Source: Aquificota bacterium (GTDB taxonomy: Bacteria > Aquificota > Aquificia > Aquificales > Hydrogenothermaceae). From it: a stretch of 64,000 bases of DNA. The stretch spans positions 43,425 to 107,424 of the forward strand of contig JAADDZ010000007.1 in NCBI GenBank assembly GCA_013153635.1. Reading direction: 5' to 3'. The position numbers and the translations under genes are program-made. Under the pieces are notes generated by a model that had not been told where the DNA came from, did no database searches, and was given only the letters and a program-made list of their open reading frames with translations. This document shows, one piece after another, positions 43,854-53,628 of this stretch (its first letter is position 1; each line of letters opens with the position of its first letter).

Positions 43854-46451
43854 GTGAAAGAAGAAAAAGTAACAACCCCAATGATTGCCCAGTATCACAA
43901 AATTAAAAATCAGTACCAAGACACTTTATTACTGTATAGACTTGGAGATTTTTATGAACTTTTCTATGAAGATGCGTTAGTAGGAGCAAAAGCGCTGAAT
44001 ATTGTGCTTACAAAGAAAAAAGTAGGTAAAGACACCTACATACCTATGTGTGGGATACCTTATCATTCAGCAGAAGGTTATATATCAAGGCTAGTAGCGA
44101 AGGGTCATAAAGTAGCTATATGTGAACAGTTAGAAGATGCTTCAAAGGCAAAAGGTATAGTAAAAAGAGACGTTATTCGGGTAATAACACCCGGTACATA
44201 TTTTGAAAATGAAAAGTTCAAATCATCTCTACTTGGGATATACCCTCACGGAAACAGTTTTTATATAGCTTACCTAGACCTTTCTACAGGAGAGTTCGAT
44301 GTAGGTCATCTAAATAAAGATTCTTTAATATCTTTTTTAGGTAAATTTCAACCTAAGGAGGTTATTCTCCCAGAAAATATAGATTTGACAGAAATCTTAC
44401 AGCAGTTCAAAGGTACTTTTGTTACTCATCTTCCAGAAGAATACTTCTCTGATGTGGCTATTGATGAACTACTACAGTTCTTTGGAAGCTCTCATTATTC
44501 AGCATTTGGGATAGATGAAAACAATAAAGGCTCTTTGTACCCTGCCGCATCTATATTAAAATATGCAAAATTAACCCAAAAGGCTTTCTTACCTTTTATA
44601 AACCCTCCCAAGTTATATTCAGACGATAAATATATGAGATTAGACTATTCTGCACAGAAACATCTTGAGCTAATATCTGCCAATGAGGGCAATATCCCCC
44701 TATTTAGAGTAATAGATAGAACCTTGACAGGTATGGGGAAGAGAAAGCTAAAATTCCTTTTACTCCACCCTCTAAAAGATGTCCATCTCATAAAAAAAAG
44801 ACAGGAAGCAGTCCAAGAGCTTGTAAAAAACCACTCTCTTAGAGAAACGATTAGAGAAAAATTAGACAAGATTTTTGATGTAGAAAGGCTTATATCTAAA
44901 ATATCTTCTAATACTCTATCTCCCAGAGATATGATAGCACTAAGAGAATCTTTAAAGAGTATCAAAAGTCTAAAATCAGTTCAAAAAGATACAAATTCTG
45001 ACCTATTAAAACAGGTCTTCGAGAAGATAGAAGATTACACTTGGCTTATTGACAAACTAGATAGGACATTGGAAGATAATCCTCCTTTGCATATGAAAGA
45101 TGGGGGTCTTATAAAAAAGGGTATTGATAAATCCTTAGATGAACTCAAAGAGGTCAAAGAAAAGGGAAACAGATGGATTAAAGAATACCAAGAAAAATTA
45201 AGAAGAGAAACAGGAATCCAAAGTCTCAAGATAGGCTTTAACAAAGTTATGGGTTACTACATAGAAGTAACAAAACCAAACCTAAAGTTTGTCCCTGAAT
45301 ATTTTAGGAGGAGACAAACCCTATCAAATGCAGAAAGATTCATCACAGAAGAACTCCAAAGATTCGAAGAGAAAATACTATCCGCTGATGAAAAAATTAA
45401 AGCGTTAGAATACGAAATCTTTATGAAGATAAGAGAGGAGGTAACCCTTTTAGCCCCTCGTATAGCAAAGACTGCTCAAAATGTAGGAATGTTAGATGCT
45501 CTATGTTCCCTTAGTCAGATAGCGGTGGAAAAAGAATGGACTAAACCAAAAATAGATAATGATTACAGAGTTTATATAGAAGAAGGATACCATCCTACTA
45601 TAAAAGAATTTATGGTAGATTTTGTCCCAAACAGTCTAAAGATGGACGAAAAAGGATTCTTTCATATTATCACTGGTCCAAACATGGCAGGGAAAAGTAC
45701 ATTTATAAGACAGTCTGCAATCATAATAATACTAGCCCAGATAGGTTCTTTTATACCGGCACAGAGAGGAGAGATAGGTATAGTAGATGCGATTTTGACG
45801 AGAATCGGTTCTGCAGATGCTTTAGCAAAAGGACTTTCTACTTTTATGGTAGAGATGTTAGAGATGGCAAATATAATAAACAATGCTACACAGAGAAGTT
45901 TTATCGTTCTAGATGAAGTAGGAAGGGGTACAAGTACCTTTGATGGACTTTCTATAGCTTGGGCGATTAGTGAATTTCTTGCAAAAAAAACCAAAGTAAA
46001 GACCCTTTTTGCGACACACTACCATGAGCTAACAGAGTTAGAAAATAAGATAGAAGGGGTTAAAAATTTCCATATGGAGATAAAAGAAGAAGGAGAAAAG
46101 ATACTGTTTCTGTACAGGTTAATGGAAGGTTTTTCAAATAAAAGTTATGGGATACATGTAGCAAAGCTTGCAGGAATAAAAGAAGAGATAATCAAAAGAG
46201 CTTATGAAATCCTTTATCATTACGAAGAAAAAGAAAAACCAAAAAGAGAAAACACAGAGCCAAAAGAGATAGATAATGAAGACATTCTACCTTTGTTTAG
46301 GCAGATAGAAGAGATAGAAAGAGAAAACATATATAAAAATATCATAGATAAAATAAAAGAAATAGAGATAGCTACATTAACTCCTGTAGAAGCTCTTGTT
46401 ATACTAAATGAACTAAAACAGAAAATAAAAGAAGAGAACAAATCCTCTTAA
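43854..46451 (+). CDS. mutS: DNA mismatch repair protein MutS
   Basis: An 865-residue MutS1. The mismatch-binding F-Y-E motif is present as LGDFYELFYEDA. The connector, lever and clamp domains follow, then the ATPase with GPNMAGKSTFIRQ and LDEVGRGTSTFDGLSIAW. The start is the GTG at 43854 with AGAGGT seven bases upstream; the overlapping ATG is followed at once by TGA. Length is typical. It begins a plus-strand set with galT and marC. No mutL is nearby. Confidence 0.97.
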   Translation: MKEEKVTTPMIAQYHKIKNQYQDTLLLYRLGDFYELFYEDALVGAKALNIVLTKKKVGKDTYIPMCGIPYHSAEGYISRLVAKGHKVAICEQLEDASKAKGIVKRDVIRVITPGTYFENEKFKSSLLGIYPHGNSFYIAYLDLSTGEFDVGHLNKDSLISFLGKFQPKEVILPENIDLTEILQQFKGTFVTHLPEEYFSDVAIDELLQFFGSSHYSAFGIDENNKGSLYPAASILKYAKLTQKAFLPFINPPKLYSDDKYMRLDYSAQKHLELISANEGNIPLFRVIDRTLTGMGKRKLKFLLLHPLKDVHLIKKRQEAVQELVKNHSLRETIREKLDKIFDVERLISKISSNTLSPRDMIALRESLKSIKSLKSVQKDTNSDLLKQVFEKIEDYTWLIDKLDRTLEDNPPLHMKDGGLIKKGIDKSLDELKEVKEKGNRWIKEYQEKLRRETGIQSLKIGFNKVMGYYIEVTKPNLKFVPEYFRRRQTLSNAERFITEELQRFEEKILSADEKIKALEYEIFMKIREEVTLLAPRIAKTAQNVGMLDALCSLSQIAVEKEWTKPKIDNDYRVYIEEGYHPTIKEFMVDFVPNSLKMDEKGFFHIITGPNMAGKSTFIRQSAIIIILAQIGSFIPAQRGEIGIVDAILTRIGSADALAKGLSTFMVEMLEMANIINNATQRSFIVLDEVGRGTSTFDGLSIAWAISEFLAKKTKVKTLFATHYHELTELENKIEGVKNFHMEIKEEGEKILFLYRLMEGFSNKSYGIHVAKLAGIKEEIIKRAYEILYHYEEKEKPKRENTEPKEIDNEDILPLFRQIEEIERENIYKNIIDKIKEIEIATLTPVEALVILNELKQKIKEENKSS

Positions 46452-46463
46452 ACTGGAGAGAGA

Positions 46464-47486
46464 ATGTCGGAGCTTAGGTACAACAGGTTAAAAGACACAT
46501 GGACTATCATTGCAGAAGAAAGAGCAAAAAGACCTCATGACTACAAGGAATATACCAAAGAGGAGGCAACACAGATAGAAAACTGCCCCTTTGAGTATGG
46601 AAATGAGCATATGACTCCACCAGAGGTATTTGCAATAAGAGAAAAAAATACAAAGCCAAACTCCTCTGGGTGGAAGGTTAGAGTAGTTCCAAATAAGTAT
46701 CCAGCTGTATCACCTCAAACCCCTTTAGATTATTTTTTTAGGTGTATCTACGATAATGTAACTGGTTTTGGGTATCATGAAGTTATAATCGATACTCCAG
46801 ACCATTTTAAACAGATACAAGACTTTAATAAGGAAGATTTTCAGTACCTATTTACAGCATTTAAAGAAAGGTTAAAAGCATTATCCAATGATAATCGTAT
46901 AAAATACATTCATATCTTTAAAAATCATAGAAAAGAAGCAGGAAAGAGCCTGTACCACTCCCACTCCCAGTTGATAGCTCTTCCTATGATTCCTAAACTA
47001 GTAGACACCCAGATAAATCAAAGCAGAAGCTACTACAAACAAAAGGAAAGGTGTCTTTTGTGTGATGAAGTTATGTATGAGTTAGAAACAGAAGAAAGAA
47101 TTTTATACAAAAATGAAAAATTTGTGGTGTACTGTCCATATGCATCTTTGTATCCGTTTGAGATTCGTATAGTTCCCTATCCTCACTCTTACTCTTTTTT
47201 AGAGATAAAAAAATTTGATTATTTGATAGATGCTGTTAAGGTAGCTGTTAAAAAACTAAATAACACCTTGTTAGACCCACCCTTTAATCTGATACTGTAT
47301 ACTTCCCCGCCAAAGAGGGATAACTACAAAATCCCAGACTACTTTTATAATATTGAAATTTTTAACCACTGGTATATAGAGATACTGCCGAGAATCACTA
47401 CACATGCAGGATTTGAGTTAGGTACAGGATACTACATAAACCCTGTACCTCCAGAAACAGCAGTAAATAAACTAAAGCAAGAGTAG
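46464..47486 (+). CDS. galT: Galactose-1-phosphate uridylyltransferase (HIT superfamily)
   Basis: Transfers UMP between UDP-glucose and galactose-1-phosphate, or acts as a related nucleotidyltransferase. The catalytic H-x-H-x-Q is in LYHSHSQLIALP, zinc-type cysteines are in RCLLCDEV, and the N-terminal segment TIIAEERAKRPHDY and RVVPNKYP are typical. A second histidine-rich motif FNHWYIEILPR lies near the end. Length 340 is normal. It lies 12 bases after mutS with an SD-like GGAGAG; no other galactose genes are near, so the true sugar substrate may differ. Confidence 0.9.
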   Translation: MSELRYNRLKDTWTIIAEERAKRPHDYKEYTKEEATQIENCPFEYGNEHMTPPEVFAIREKNTKPNSSGWKVRVVPNKYPAVSPQTPLDYFFRCIYDNVTGFGYHEVIIDTPDHFKQIQDFNKEDFQYLFTAFKERLKALSNDNRIKYIHIFKNHRKEAGKSLYHSHSQLIALPMIPKLVDTQINQSRSYYKQKERCLLCDEVMYELETEERILYKNEKFVVYCPYASLYPFEIRIVPYPHSYSFLEIKKFDYLIDAVKVAVKKLNNTLLDPPFNLILYTSPPKRDNYKIPDYFYNIEIFNHWYIEILPRITTHAGFELGTGYYINPVPPETAVNKLKQE

Positions 47487-47491
47487 ATAAG

Positions 47492-48154
47492 ATGAGTCCA
47501 TTGGAAAGTTATGAATTTAACTCTATATTTCAGACATTTTTACATTTTGAGATAGGATTATTAACTATACTAAACCCGATAGCCGCTTCTGCAATAATGC
47601 TAAGCTTAATAAACCAACCAACTAACGAAAAAGAGATAAAAAGGGTAGCAAAAAGAACATCTATCACAGTACTTATAGCCTCTCTTTGTATAGTGATTTT
47701 TGGAGAGCTGATTTTAAAAATGTTTGGTATCAATGTTTACTCTATAAAAGTTATTGGGGGAATCATTCTTATGCTTATCTCTATACGCATGGTACAAGGA
47801 GAAATCATAGAAACAACGAGACATTCTACAGAAGAGAGGAAGGAGGCAAAAGAAAGAGAAGACATATCTGTGATACCTTTGGCTATCCCTGTACTAGTTG
47901 GTCCCGGAACTATGGCTACCCTTCTTGTTTTTAAGATAAAAACCCAAAGTCTTTTAGACTTAGTAGCCCTTTTTTTAGCTATCATCGTTGCAACTATTGT
48001 AGTTTATATCTCATTGAAAAACGCAACCATATTTGTAAAGGTGCTAAAAATAACCGGACTTAAAATCATCACAAGAATAATGGGATTAATCGTAGGTGCT
48101 ATAGCTTCCCAGTTTATAATCGCCGGTATAAAATCTCTATGGCAGTTATATTAA
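47492..48154 (+). CDS. MarC-family integral membrane protein
   Basis: A 220-residue protein with six hydrophobic helices. LLTILNPIAASAIMLSL near the start, GELILKMFGINVYSIKVIGGIILMLISIRMV and PLAIPVLVGPGTMATLLVF are MarC/UPF0056 hallmarks. Function of the family is unresolved (earlier linked to multiple antibiotic resistance). It starts 5 bases after galT. Its stop TAA and the stop of the convergent heme protein share the palindrome TTAA. Confidence 0.92.
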   Translation: MSPLESYEFNSIFQTFLHFEIGLLTILNPIAASAIMLSLINQPTNEKEIKRVAKRTSITVLIASLCIVIFGELILKMFGINVYSIKVIGGIILMLISIRMVQGEIIETTRHSTEERKEAKEREDISVIPLAIPVLVGPGTMATLLVFKIKTQSLLDLVALFLAIIVATIVVYISLKNATIFVKVLKITGLKIITRIMGLIVGAIASQFIIAGIKSLWQLY

Positions 48155-48909
48155 TCCCAAAGCCACGAATTTTTGTTAACTGGTTTCATAAACCACATCT
48201 GGTACAGAGATATAACAATCATAATCCACGAAGCAACAAAATAACCAAAACCCCCTGCTATAACAAACCAAGCAAACCAAGGTAAAAATTTTGTAAGCCA
48301 CCAAGCCAAAATATCGATAAATTGAAAGACAAAAGGAACTGCAATCAGTACAGATTTAAGGATTCTGTTAATCCCAATAGAAAAAGAAAAAATAAAACCG
48401 ATAAACATAAAGATAAAAGACATACCAAAAAGATGTATGTGAGACAGCTTAGTAAGCCTAGATATAGATATACCAGTGTCTACCTCTGCCATCTGTTTTA
48501 GGACTTCCTTTTTTGTAATGTCAAGCTCTGGCATTTGGGAATGACAGCTAGCACACCTTTTTTGTATGATAGGCATTATTTTTTTATCTATCTCTTCATC
48601 TGGAGCGCCTCTACGTACCCAATCTATAAGAATCTTCCTCTCTTCTTCGGTAGCATAAGGCTTCATAGAACCTCTCAAAGCAACTTCCAACTTAGAACCA
48701 TCTCTCTTACCATAATAACTGTACACAATATCATCAATAGATACTCCAAACTTTCCATCGTATAAACCGTGGGTTAAAAGTATCAATACACCTGCAACGA
48801 TAAACCCCAAAGAGCTAATAAGGAGATAGCTAGTAAACAGTACCTTCACAGGGAGGGTCAGCTTTGTCAGGTTTAGCCAATTCATACCTTGGTTATTATT
48901 CTTCTCCAT
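48151..48909 (-). CDS. Membrane protein with one c-type heme site
   Basis: A 252-residue protein: membrane helix (about 21-47), periplasmic segment with one heme c motif C119-A-S-C122-H123, then four further helices (from about 157). S-H-I-H-L-F-G-M-S-F-I-F is a histidine pair typical of heme or metal-binding membrane helices. The soluble part is a cytochrome-domain-like helix (TEEERKILIDWVRRGAP, a common lead-in to CXXCH). GAGGA precedes the ATG. Probably a redox membrane protein; no partner adjacent, and the family is not recognised with certainty. Confidence 0.72.
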   Translation of the reverse strand: MEKNNNQGMNWLNLTKLTLPVKVLFTSYLLISSLGFIVAGVLILLTHGLYDGKFGVSIDDIVYSYYGKRDGSKLEVALRGSMKPYATEEERKILIDWVRRGAPDEEIDKKIMPIIQKRCASCHSQMPELDITKKEVLKQMAEVDTGISISRLTKLSHIHLFGMSFIFMFIGFIFSFSIGINRILKSVLIAVPFVFQFIDILAWWLTKFLPWFAWFVIAGGFGYFVASWIMIVISLYQMWFMKPVNKNSWLWD

Positions 48910-49031
48910 CTGTTAAATCCTCAAAATTTGTATAAAAAAGTTTAATATGCCAAAAACTAAACATCAAATTAAAAAGCTTAGCTCTACCCCTGTTATAATT
49001 ATCTTCATCAAAAACAAAAAAGGAAATACCA

Positions 49032-49649
49032 TTGTACTTAGTAAAAGATACAAGACTAAAAAAAATGTTACAGATACTTCAAAAAAGACAAAAAGACCTA
49101 TCAGTCTTCATGGACAATATAAAAAATGAACACAATTTTTCTGCAATTATAAGAACCTGTGATTCAGTAGGAATACTCAACATATACTACCAATACAACC
49201 AAAAAGGAGAAATCCCAATAAATGAAAACATAACGATGGGTGCGCACAAATGGGTTTTTTTACAAAAAGTGAAAAATAGCTATCAATTTTTGAAAAACAA
49301 GAAAGAAGAAGGATACCAGATAGTCGTTACCCATCTCTCAAAAGAAAGTGTAAACTTTAGGGATATAGATTATACAAAACCTACAGTTATAGTAGTAGGC
49401 AACGAGATGTCCGGAGTAAGTAAAGAGATAATAGACCTTTCAGATTATAAAGTCATAATCCCTATGTATGGAATGGTTCAAAGTCTCAATGTATCTGTCG
49501 CAACAGGGATAATCTTGTACGAAGCCCAAAGACAAAGAGAGGAAAAAGGTCTATATACCACTTCCCAGCTTTCTGAAAGAGATATAGAAGACATACTAAA
49601 AAAATGGGCGGTAGAAGATGTAATAAAGACTAAAAAGGAATCAAGATGA
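49032..49649 (+). CDS. trmH: tRNA (guanosine-18-2'-O)-methyltransferase
   Basis: SPOUT-class enzyme that methylates G18 in the tRNA D-loop, useful for tRNA stability at high temperature. HNFSAIIRTCDSVGI at the start is the TrmH motif 1 (N and R catalytic), followed by VIVVGNEMSGVS and VIIPMYGMVQSLNVSVATGI at the knot. Length 205. The start is the TTG at 49032 with AGGAA upstream; no ATG lies suitably nearby. It overlaps THEP1 by 4 bases. Confidence 0.9.
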   Translation: MYLVKDTRLKKMLQILQKRQKDLSVFMDNIKNEHNFSAIIRTCDSVGILNIYYQYNQKGEIPINENITMGAHKWVFLQKVKNSYQFLKNKKEEGYQIVVTHLSKESVNFRDIDYTKPTVIVVGNEMSGVSKEIIDLSDYKVIIPMYGMVQSLNVSVATGIILYEAQRQREEKGLYTTSQLSERDIEDILKKWAVEDVIKTKKESR

Positions 49650-50173
49650 TAATAGCAGTAACAGGCAAAGTCCGAAGTGGTAAAACCACAGCAGTAAAAA
49701 AAGTCCTCCAAGCTATACAAGATAGAGCTATAGGTTTCTATACAGAAGAGATAAAAGACCCAAAAACAAATCAAAGGATAGGATTCAAAGTTGTAACTAC
49801 AGACGGCAGAGAAAGTATTCTCGCCCTAAAAGGTAAAAAGGGAAGATATAAAATAGGCTCTTATAGTGTAAATGTAGAAGAGTTTGAAAAAACAGTTATA
49901 CCACTATTAGAAGAGGCTTTAAACCAAAAAGATAAAATAATAGTGATAGACGAAATAGGAAAAATGGAGCTTCTATCTAGAAAATTCACAGAACTAGTAG
50001 ACAAAATCATATCCCAAAGAGATATAAAAGCTATTGTAACCGTTCCTCTAAAAGATGTTCACCCAATAGTAAAAAAAATAAAGACCAGTCCAGACACCAT
50101 CTTGATACATTTGACACCATCAAACAGAGACCAAATACCCAAAAAGATTTTGGAGATTTTAGATGAAAGGTAA
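49646..50173 (+). CDS. THEP1-type nucleoside-triphosphatase
   Basis: A 175-residue small NTPase, Walker A G7-K-V-R-S-G-K-T14, Walker B IIVIDEIGKMEL. The latter and GFYTEEI fit the THEP1 family first described in Aquifex and Thermus. The family hydrolyses NTPs slowly; its physiological role is unknown. It sits in an overlapping chain trmH-THEP1-rnz, where the partners mature tRNA, so an RNA-related role is possible (inference). Confidence 0.92.
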   Translation: MIIAVTGKVRSGKTTAVKKVLQAIQDRAIGFYTEEIKDPKTNQRIGFKVVTTDGRESILALKGKKGRYKIGSYSVNVEEFEKTVIPLLEEALNQKDKIIVIDEIGKMELLSRKFTELVDKIISQRDIKAIVTVPLKDVHPIVKKIKTSPDTILIHLTPSNRDQIPKKILEILDER

Positions 50174-51065
50174 ATTAGTTCTGTTAGGTACATCTTCCGG
50201 TATACCAACGAAAGAGAGAAATACTACAGCTGTTTATTTACAGTTTTTAGGAAAAGGATTTTTATTTGACTGTGGAGAAGGTACCCAAAGACAGATATTT
50301 AAGGCTGACCTTAACATAACCAAAATAGATTACATGCTTCTCACTCATCTACACGGAGACCATGTACTAGGAGCTCCCGGGTTGATTCAAACTTTAGACT
50401 TTCATGGAAAAAATAAACTCAAAATATTTGGTACTCCAACAACTTCCCAAAAAATAGACTGTCTGCTAAAAGGCTCTATCTATAACAAAGAGATACAACT
50501 CCAGATAAAAGAGATACCTCCTCCAGCAACAGTAACCAAAATCTATGAAGAAAAGGACTTTTTTATAAATAGTATATCTATGAACCATGTGATAGATTGT
50601 ATAGGATACTCTTTCCAAGAAAAAGACAGAAAAGTATACAATAAAGATTTAATACAAAGATTAAACCTAAAAAAACAAGACTTTATACAACTAGAAACCC
50701 AAGGATTTGTAACCAAAAACAGCAAAACCATAAAAAAAGAAGATGTAACTACCCTAAAAAAAGGTTTTAAATTTACATTCATAACAGATACATACGAAAC
50801 AGACAATATTATAAAACTAGCAAAAGACAGCGACATTCTAGTGATAGAATCAACCTATTTTGACGAAGACGACAAAGCAAAGGAGTACAAACACCTAACT
50901 TTAAAATACATACTAAAAATATACCCAGAGCTAAACTGTAAAAAGATAGTACTTACCCACTTTAGCAGAAAATACGCATCATTAGATATTTTCAAAAAAG
51001 AGATACAAATGAGAAATCTAGATAACATCTATCTAGGGTATGATTTTTTCTCTATCCAGTTCTAA
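50163..51065 (+). CDS. rnz: Ribonuclease Z
   Basis: Zinc endonuclease that trims tRNA 3' ends. Near residue 60 it has T-H-L-H-G-D-H with D-C-G-E-G-T-Q before it, and ESTY and LTHFSRKY later supply further ligands. The 300-residue length fits the short tRNase Z. It overlaps THEP1 by 11 bases. With rnpB in this window, both ends of tRNA maturation are represented. Confidence 0.95.
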   Translation: MKGKLVLLGTSSGIPTKERNTTAVYLQFLGKGFLFDCGEGTQRQIFKADLNITKIDYMLLTHLHGDHVLGAPGLIQTLDFHGKNKLKIFGTPTTSQKIDCLLKGSIYNKEIQLQIKEIPPPATVTKIYEEKDFFINSISMNHVIDCIGYSFQEKDRKVYNKDLIQRLNLKKQDFIQLETQGFVTKNSKTIKKEDVTTLKKGFKFTFITDTYETDNIIKLAKDSDILVIESTYFDEDDKAKEYKHLTLKYILKIYPELNCKKIVLTHFSRKYASLDIFKKEIQMRNLDNIYLGYDFFSIQF

Positions 51066-51091
51066 CTAAAGATTATAATAATTAAAGAACA

Positions 51092-52654
51092 ATGAAAAAA
51101 ACTTATTATCTAATAATACTTTTTTTAATAGGACTTTTTTTATACTCTGCGAACATCTGGGGTATATCTATATATAGTCTAGATGAAGCAAAAAACGCCA
51201 CCTGCGCAAAAGAGATGATAGAAAGGGGAGATTACATTGTTCCAACCTTTAACTATGAGCTTAGGACTGACAAACCTCCAATGCATTACTACTTTATGAT
51301 TGTAGCTTACAAGCTCTTTGGTTTTAACGAATTTTCAGCGAGAGTGTTTTCTTCGTTGTTTGGATTTTTTACCTTGATACTAACTTTTCTTTTCACAAAG
51401 AAAGTATTAGGAGAAAAAACAGCCCTCTTAGCATCTTTGGTCTTAATATCATCGTTACACGCTTCGCTACAGTTCCATATGGCTGTACCAGACCCTTATC
51501 TTATTTTTTACCTAAATGGAGTATTTTTTAGTTTTTATCTATGGTACAAAGAAAAAAAAGAAAAATTTGTGTATACAATGTACACCTTTATCGGACTAGG
51601 AATCCTAACAAAAGGTCCTGTAGCAGTAGTATTGCCGTCTTTAATAATATTTTTATTCTTAGTATATACTCACACCTTAAACTTACAGACCATAAAACAG
51701 TTAAGACTGCTAAGAGGCACACTGATAATCTTAACTATCTCTTTGCCGTGGTACATAGCTGTAGGACTCAAAACAGACTGGGTTTGGGTATACGAATTTA
51801 TATTCAAACACAACCTCCACAGATTCTCTAACTCAATGGAAGGACATGGAGGGATATTTATCCTTCCTTTTTTATTTGTGTTTTTTGGACTTTTACCTTT
51901 TTCTGTGTTTTTTGTTCAAGCTTTTTTAAAAGCTTGGCAGAACAAATATAAGGAAGTGCTTGTATATCTTATGATAGTATCCCTTGTTTATATAGGGTTT
52001 TTTTCTGTATCTGGAACAAAACTCCCAAACTACACGACCCCTACCTATCCAGCTCTATCAATACTCCTTGGTTACTTTTTGGCTAACTTCTCATTAGAGA
52101 AAAATAAAAAACTGTACATAAACGCGTCTATCGTAACTCTGATAATACTATCAGTAGTAATATCTATAGGTGTAGCTATTGGTATAAAAAATGAAAAGCC
52201 TGTAGCTGACCTATTCTACTTAGGAGCAGTTTTTTCTCTTTGGGCGTTTGGAGGTATCACTGCACTTTTAACTATAAGGAAAAGTACAAATCTGGCTATC
52301 GGTAGTATAGCTGTATCCTCAATCGTGCTGATAACTGTTTTTTTCTTTTATACATTTCCTAAAATAGATAAGAGAAATCCAGTTGTAACCATGCTCCCTC
52401 TAATAGAAAAAGGCAAACCTGTAGCCTATTATAGAGGTTTTAATCCGGCATTTGCCTTTTATTTAGGTACACCTATCCCAAAATTAAAAACACCTACAGA
52501 CGTTGAAAAATTTTTAAGTAACAACCAAAGGGTTTATGTCCTTACAAGAAAAAAATATCTCAAAGATTTAAAAGCAGTTAAAAATATAAAAATTCTTTCT
52601 ATAAGAAAAGATTTATTTGAAAAAACTAGCTCTGTTTTAATATCAAATAGATAA
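51092..52654 (+). CDS. PMT/ArnT-type membrane glycosyltransferase
   Basis: A 520-residue protein with about twelve helices. The N-terminal loop Y-S-L-D-E-A-K-N-A with E-R-G-D-Y-I-V-P-T-F and R-T-D-K-P-P-M-H-Y is the conserved acceptor/donor site of GT-C enzymes of the PMT_2/ArnT group. The C-terminal part is a small periplasmic domain (residues about 440-520). Members move a sugar from undecaprenyl or dolichyl phosphate to lipid A or protein; with lpxK present, lipid A modification is plausible but unproven. No ribosome binding site is clear. Confidence 0.86.
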   Translation: MKKTYYLIILFLIGLFLYSANIWGISIYSLDEAKNATCAKEMIERGDYIVPTFNYELRTDKPPMHYYFMIVAYKLFGFNEFSARVFSSLFGFFTLILTFLFTKKVLGEKTALLASLVLISSLHASLQFHMAVPDPYLIFYLNGVFFSFYLWYKEKKEKFVYTMYTFIGLGILTKGPVAVVLPSLIIFLFLVYTHTLNLQTIKQLRLLRGTLIILTISLPWYIAVGLKTDWVWVYEFIFKHNLHRFSNSMEGHGGIFILPFLFVFFGLLPFSVFFVQAFLKAWQNKYKEVLVYLMIVSLVYIGFFSVSGTKLPNYTTPTYPALSILLGYFLANFSLEKNKKLYINASIVTLIILSVVISIGVAIGIKNEKPVADLFYLGAVFSLWAFGGITALLTIRKSTNLAIGSIAVSSIVLITVFFFYTFPKIDKRNPVVTMLPLIEKGKPVAYYRGFNPAFAFYLGTPIPKLKTPTDVEKFLSNNQRVYVLTRKKYLKDLKAVKNIKILSIRKDLFEKTSSVLISNR

Positions 52655-52656
52655 GT

Positions 52657-53628
52657 TTACTTGTACAGAACAATCACCGTAATGTAATGGTTTTTCTTTG
52701 CTCTGTAGTATAGCTTTCCTGAAAGTTCTGGAAGTAACTGACGGACTATGTTAAGCCCTATTCCTGTGTTTGAATTCGTAGGAAAGGATATATCGTTTCT
52801 TATTGCAAGAACGAGTTTGTTTTTTTTGATACACATCTTTATATGTATGTAGCTTTTAGAGAACTTGAGAGCATTTTCGATTATGTTGTATATAACTGTA
52901 TCTATCTTGTTTTCATCTGTCCGTATGTAAAAATCCTTTAGATGTAAGATTACTTTCTTGTTTTCTGTTAGATAAGAAAACTCGTTTATCGTTCTTTCTA
53001 TAAGAGTTTTGATATTTATCAAATTTTTTGTAGGCTCTTTGTCTAATTGTTTTAATAGAGAGGTTAGATGTTTAAAGTCTTTTTCTATAAGATTGTAAGA
53101 GTATAAAAGTCTATCTAGCTCTTTTTGGGGACAACTTTCTTTTAGTATCTCAAGGTTCAGTTTGTTTATAGATAAGAAGTTTCCTAACTTATGAGATATT
53201 GATAGTATAGAAAGCTCCAATGTCTTTCTTAGCTGGGCTTCCTTTTTTATGTACCTTAGTATCGTGTAATGAAAAAACACAAATAAGCCTATTATTATCA
53301 CACTGTCCCAAAGGAGAAGGTTTATATAAAATTTTAGGTACTTTTCTTTTATGTAATTTTCGTCTACATAGATTGTTAAGTCCCCATCTTTTAACAGAGG
53401 TATAAGCTCTAAACTCGGTAAACTATCTCCTTTTTTTACTATCTTAAAGTAATCAGGTATCGGCTCTAAGTCGTTAAACTGGTGCAACTTTAGGTATGCG
53501 TTAGCTTCTCTTAGGATTGACAGCTCTAAAGTATTTTTATAGTAGAGAAAAGATATGCTGTTTATTATTATAAACCCTATTATGATGATTAATGAAAATA
53601 TAAGCAAAGCTTTTGTCTCAAACTTCAA
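52657..53628 (-). CDS. Sensor histidine kinase
   Basis: A 323-residue inner-membrane kinase: helix at 9-31, short periplasmic part, helix at about 106-124, then the dimerisation helix with phospho-accepting histidine in I-S-H-K-L-G-N-F. The ATP-binding domain has N-box NIIENALKFS and G-box GIGLNIVRQL. The usual D-x-G-x-G loop is reduced (NDISFPTNSNTG), so kinase activity may be low. It overlaps the response regulator by 4 bases. The small loop between the helices senses an unknown signal. Confidence 0.86.
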   Translation of the reverse strand: MKFETKALLIFSLIIIIGFIIINSISFLYYKNTLELSILREANAYLKLHQFNDLEPIPDYFKIVKKGDSLPSLELIPLLKDGDLTIYVDENYIKEKYLKFYINLLLWDSVIIIGLFVFFHYTILRYIKKEAQLRKTLELSILSISHKLGNFLSINKLNLEILKESCPQKELDRLLYSYNLIEKDFKHLTSLLKQLDKEPTKNLINIKTLIERTINEFSYLTENKKVILHLKDFYIRTDENKIDTVIYNIIENALKFSKSYIHIKMCIKKNKLVLAIRNDISFPTNSNTGIGLNIVRQLLPELSGKLYYRAKKNHYITVIVLYK

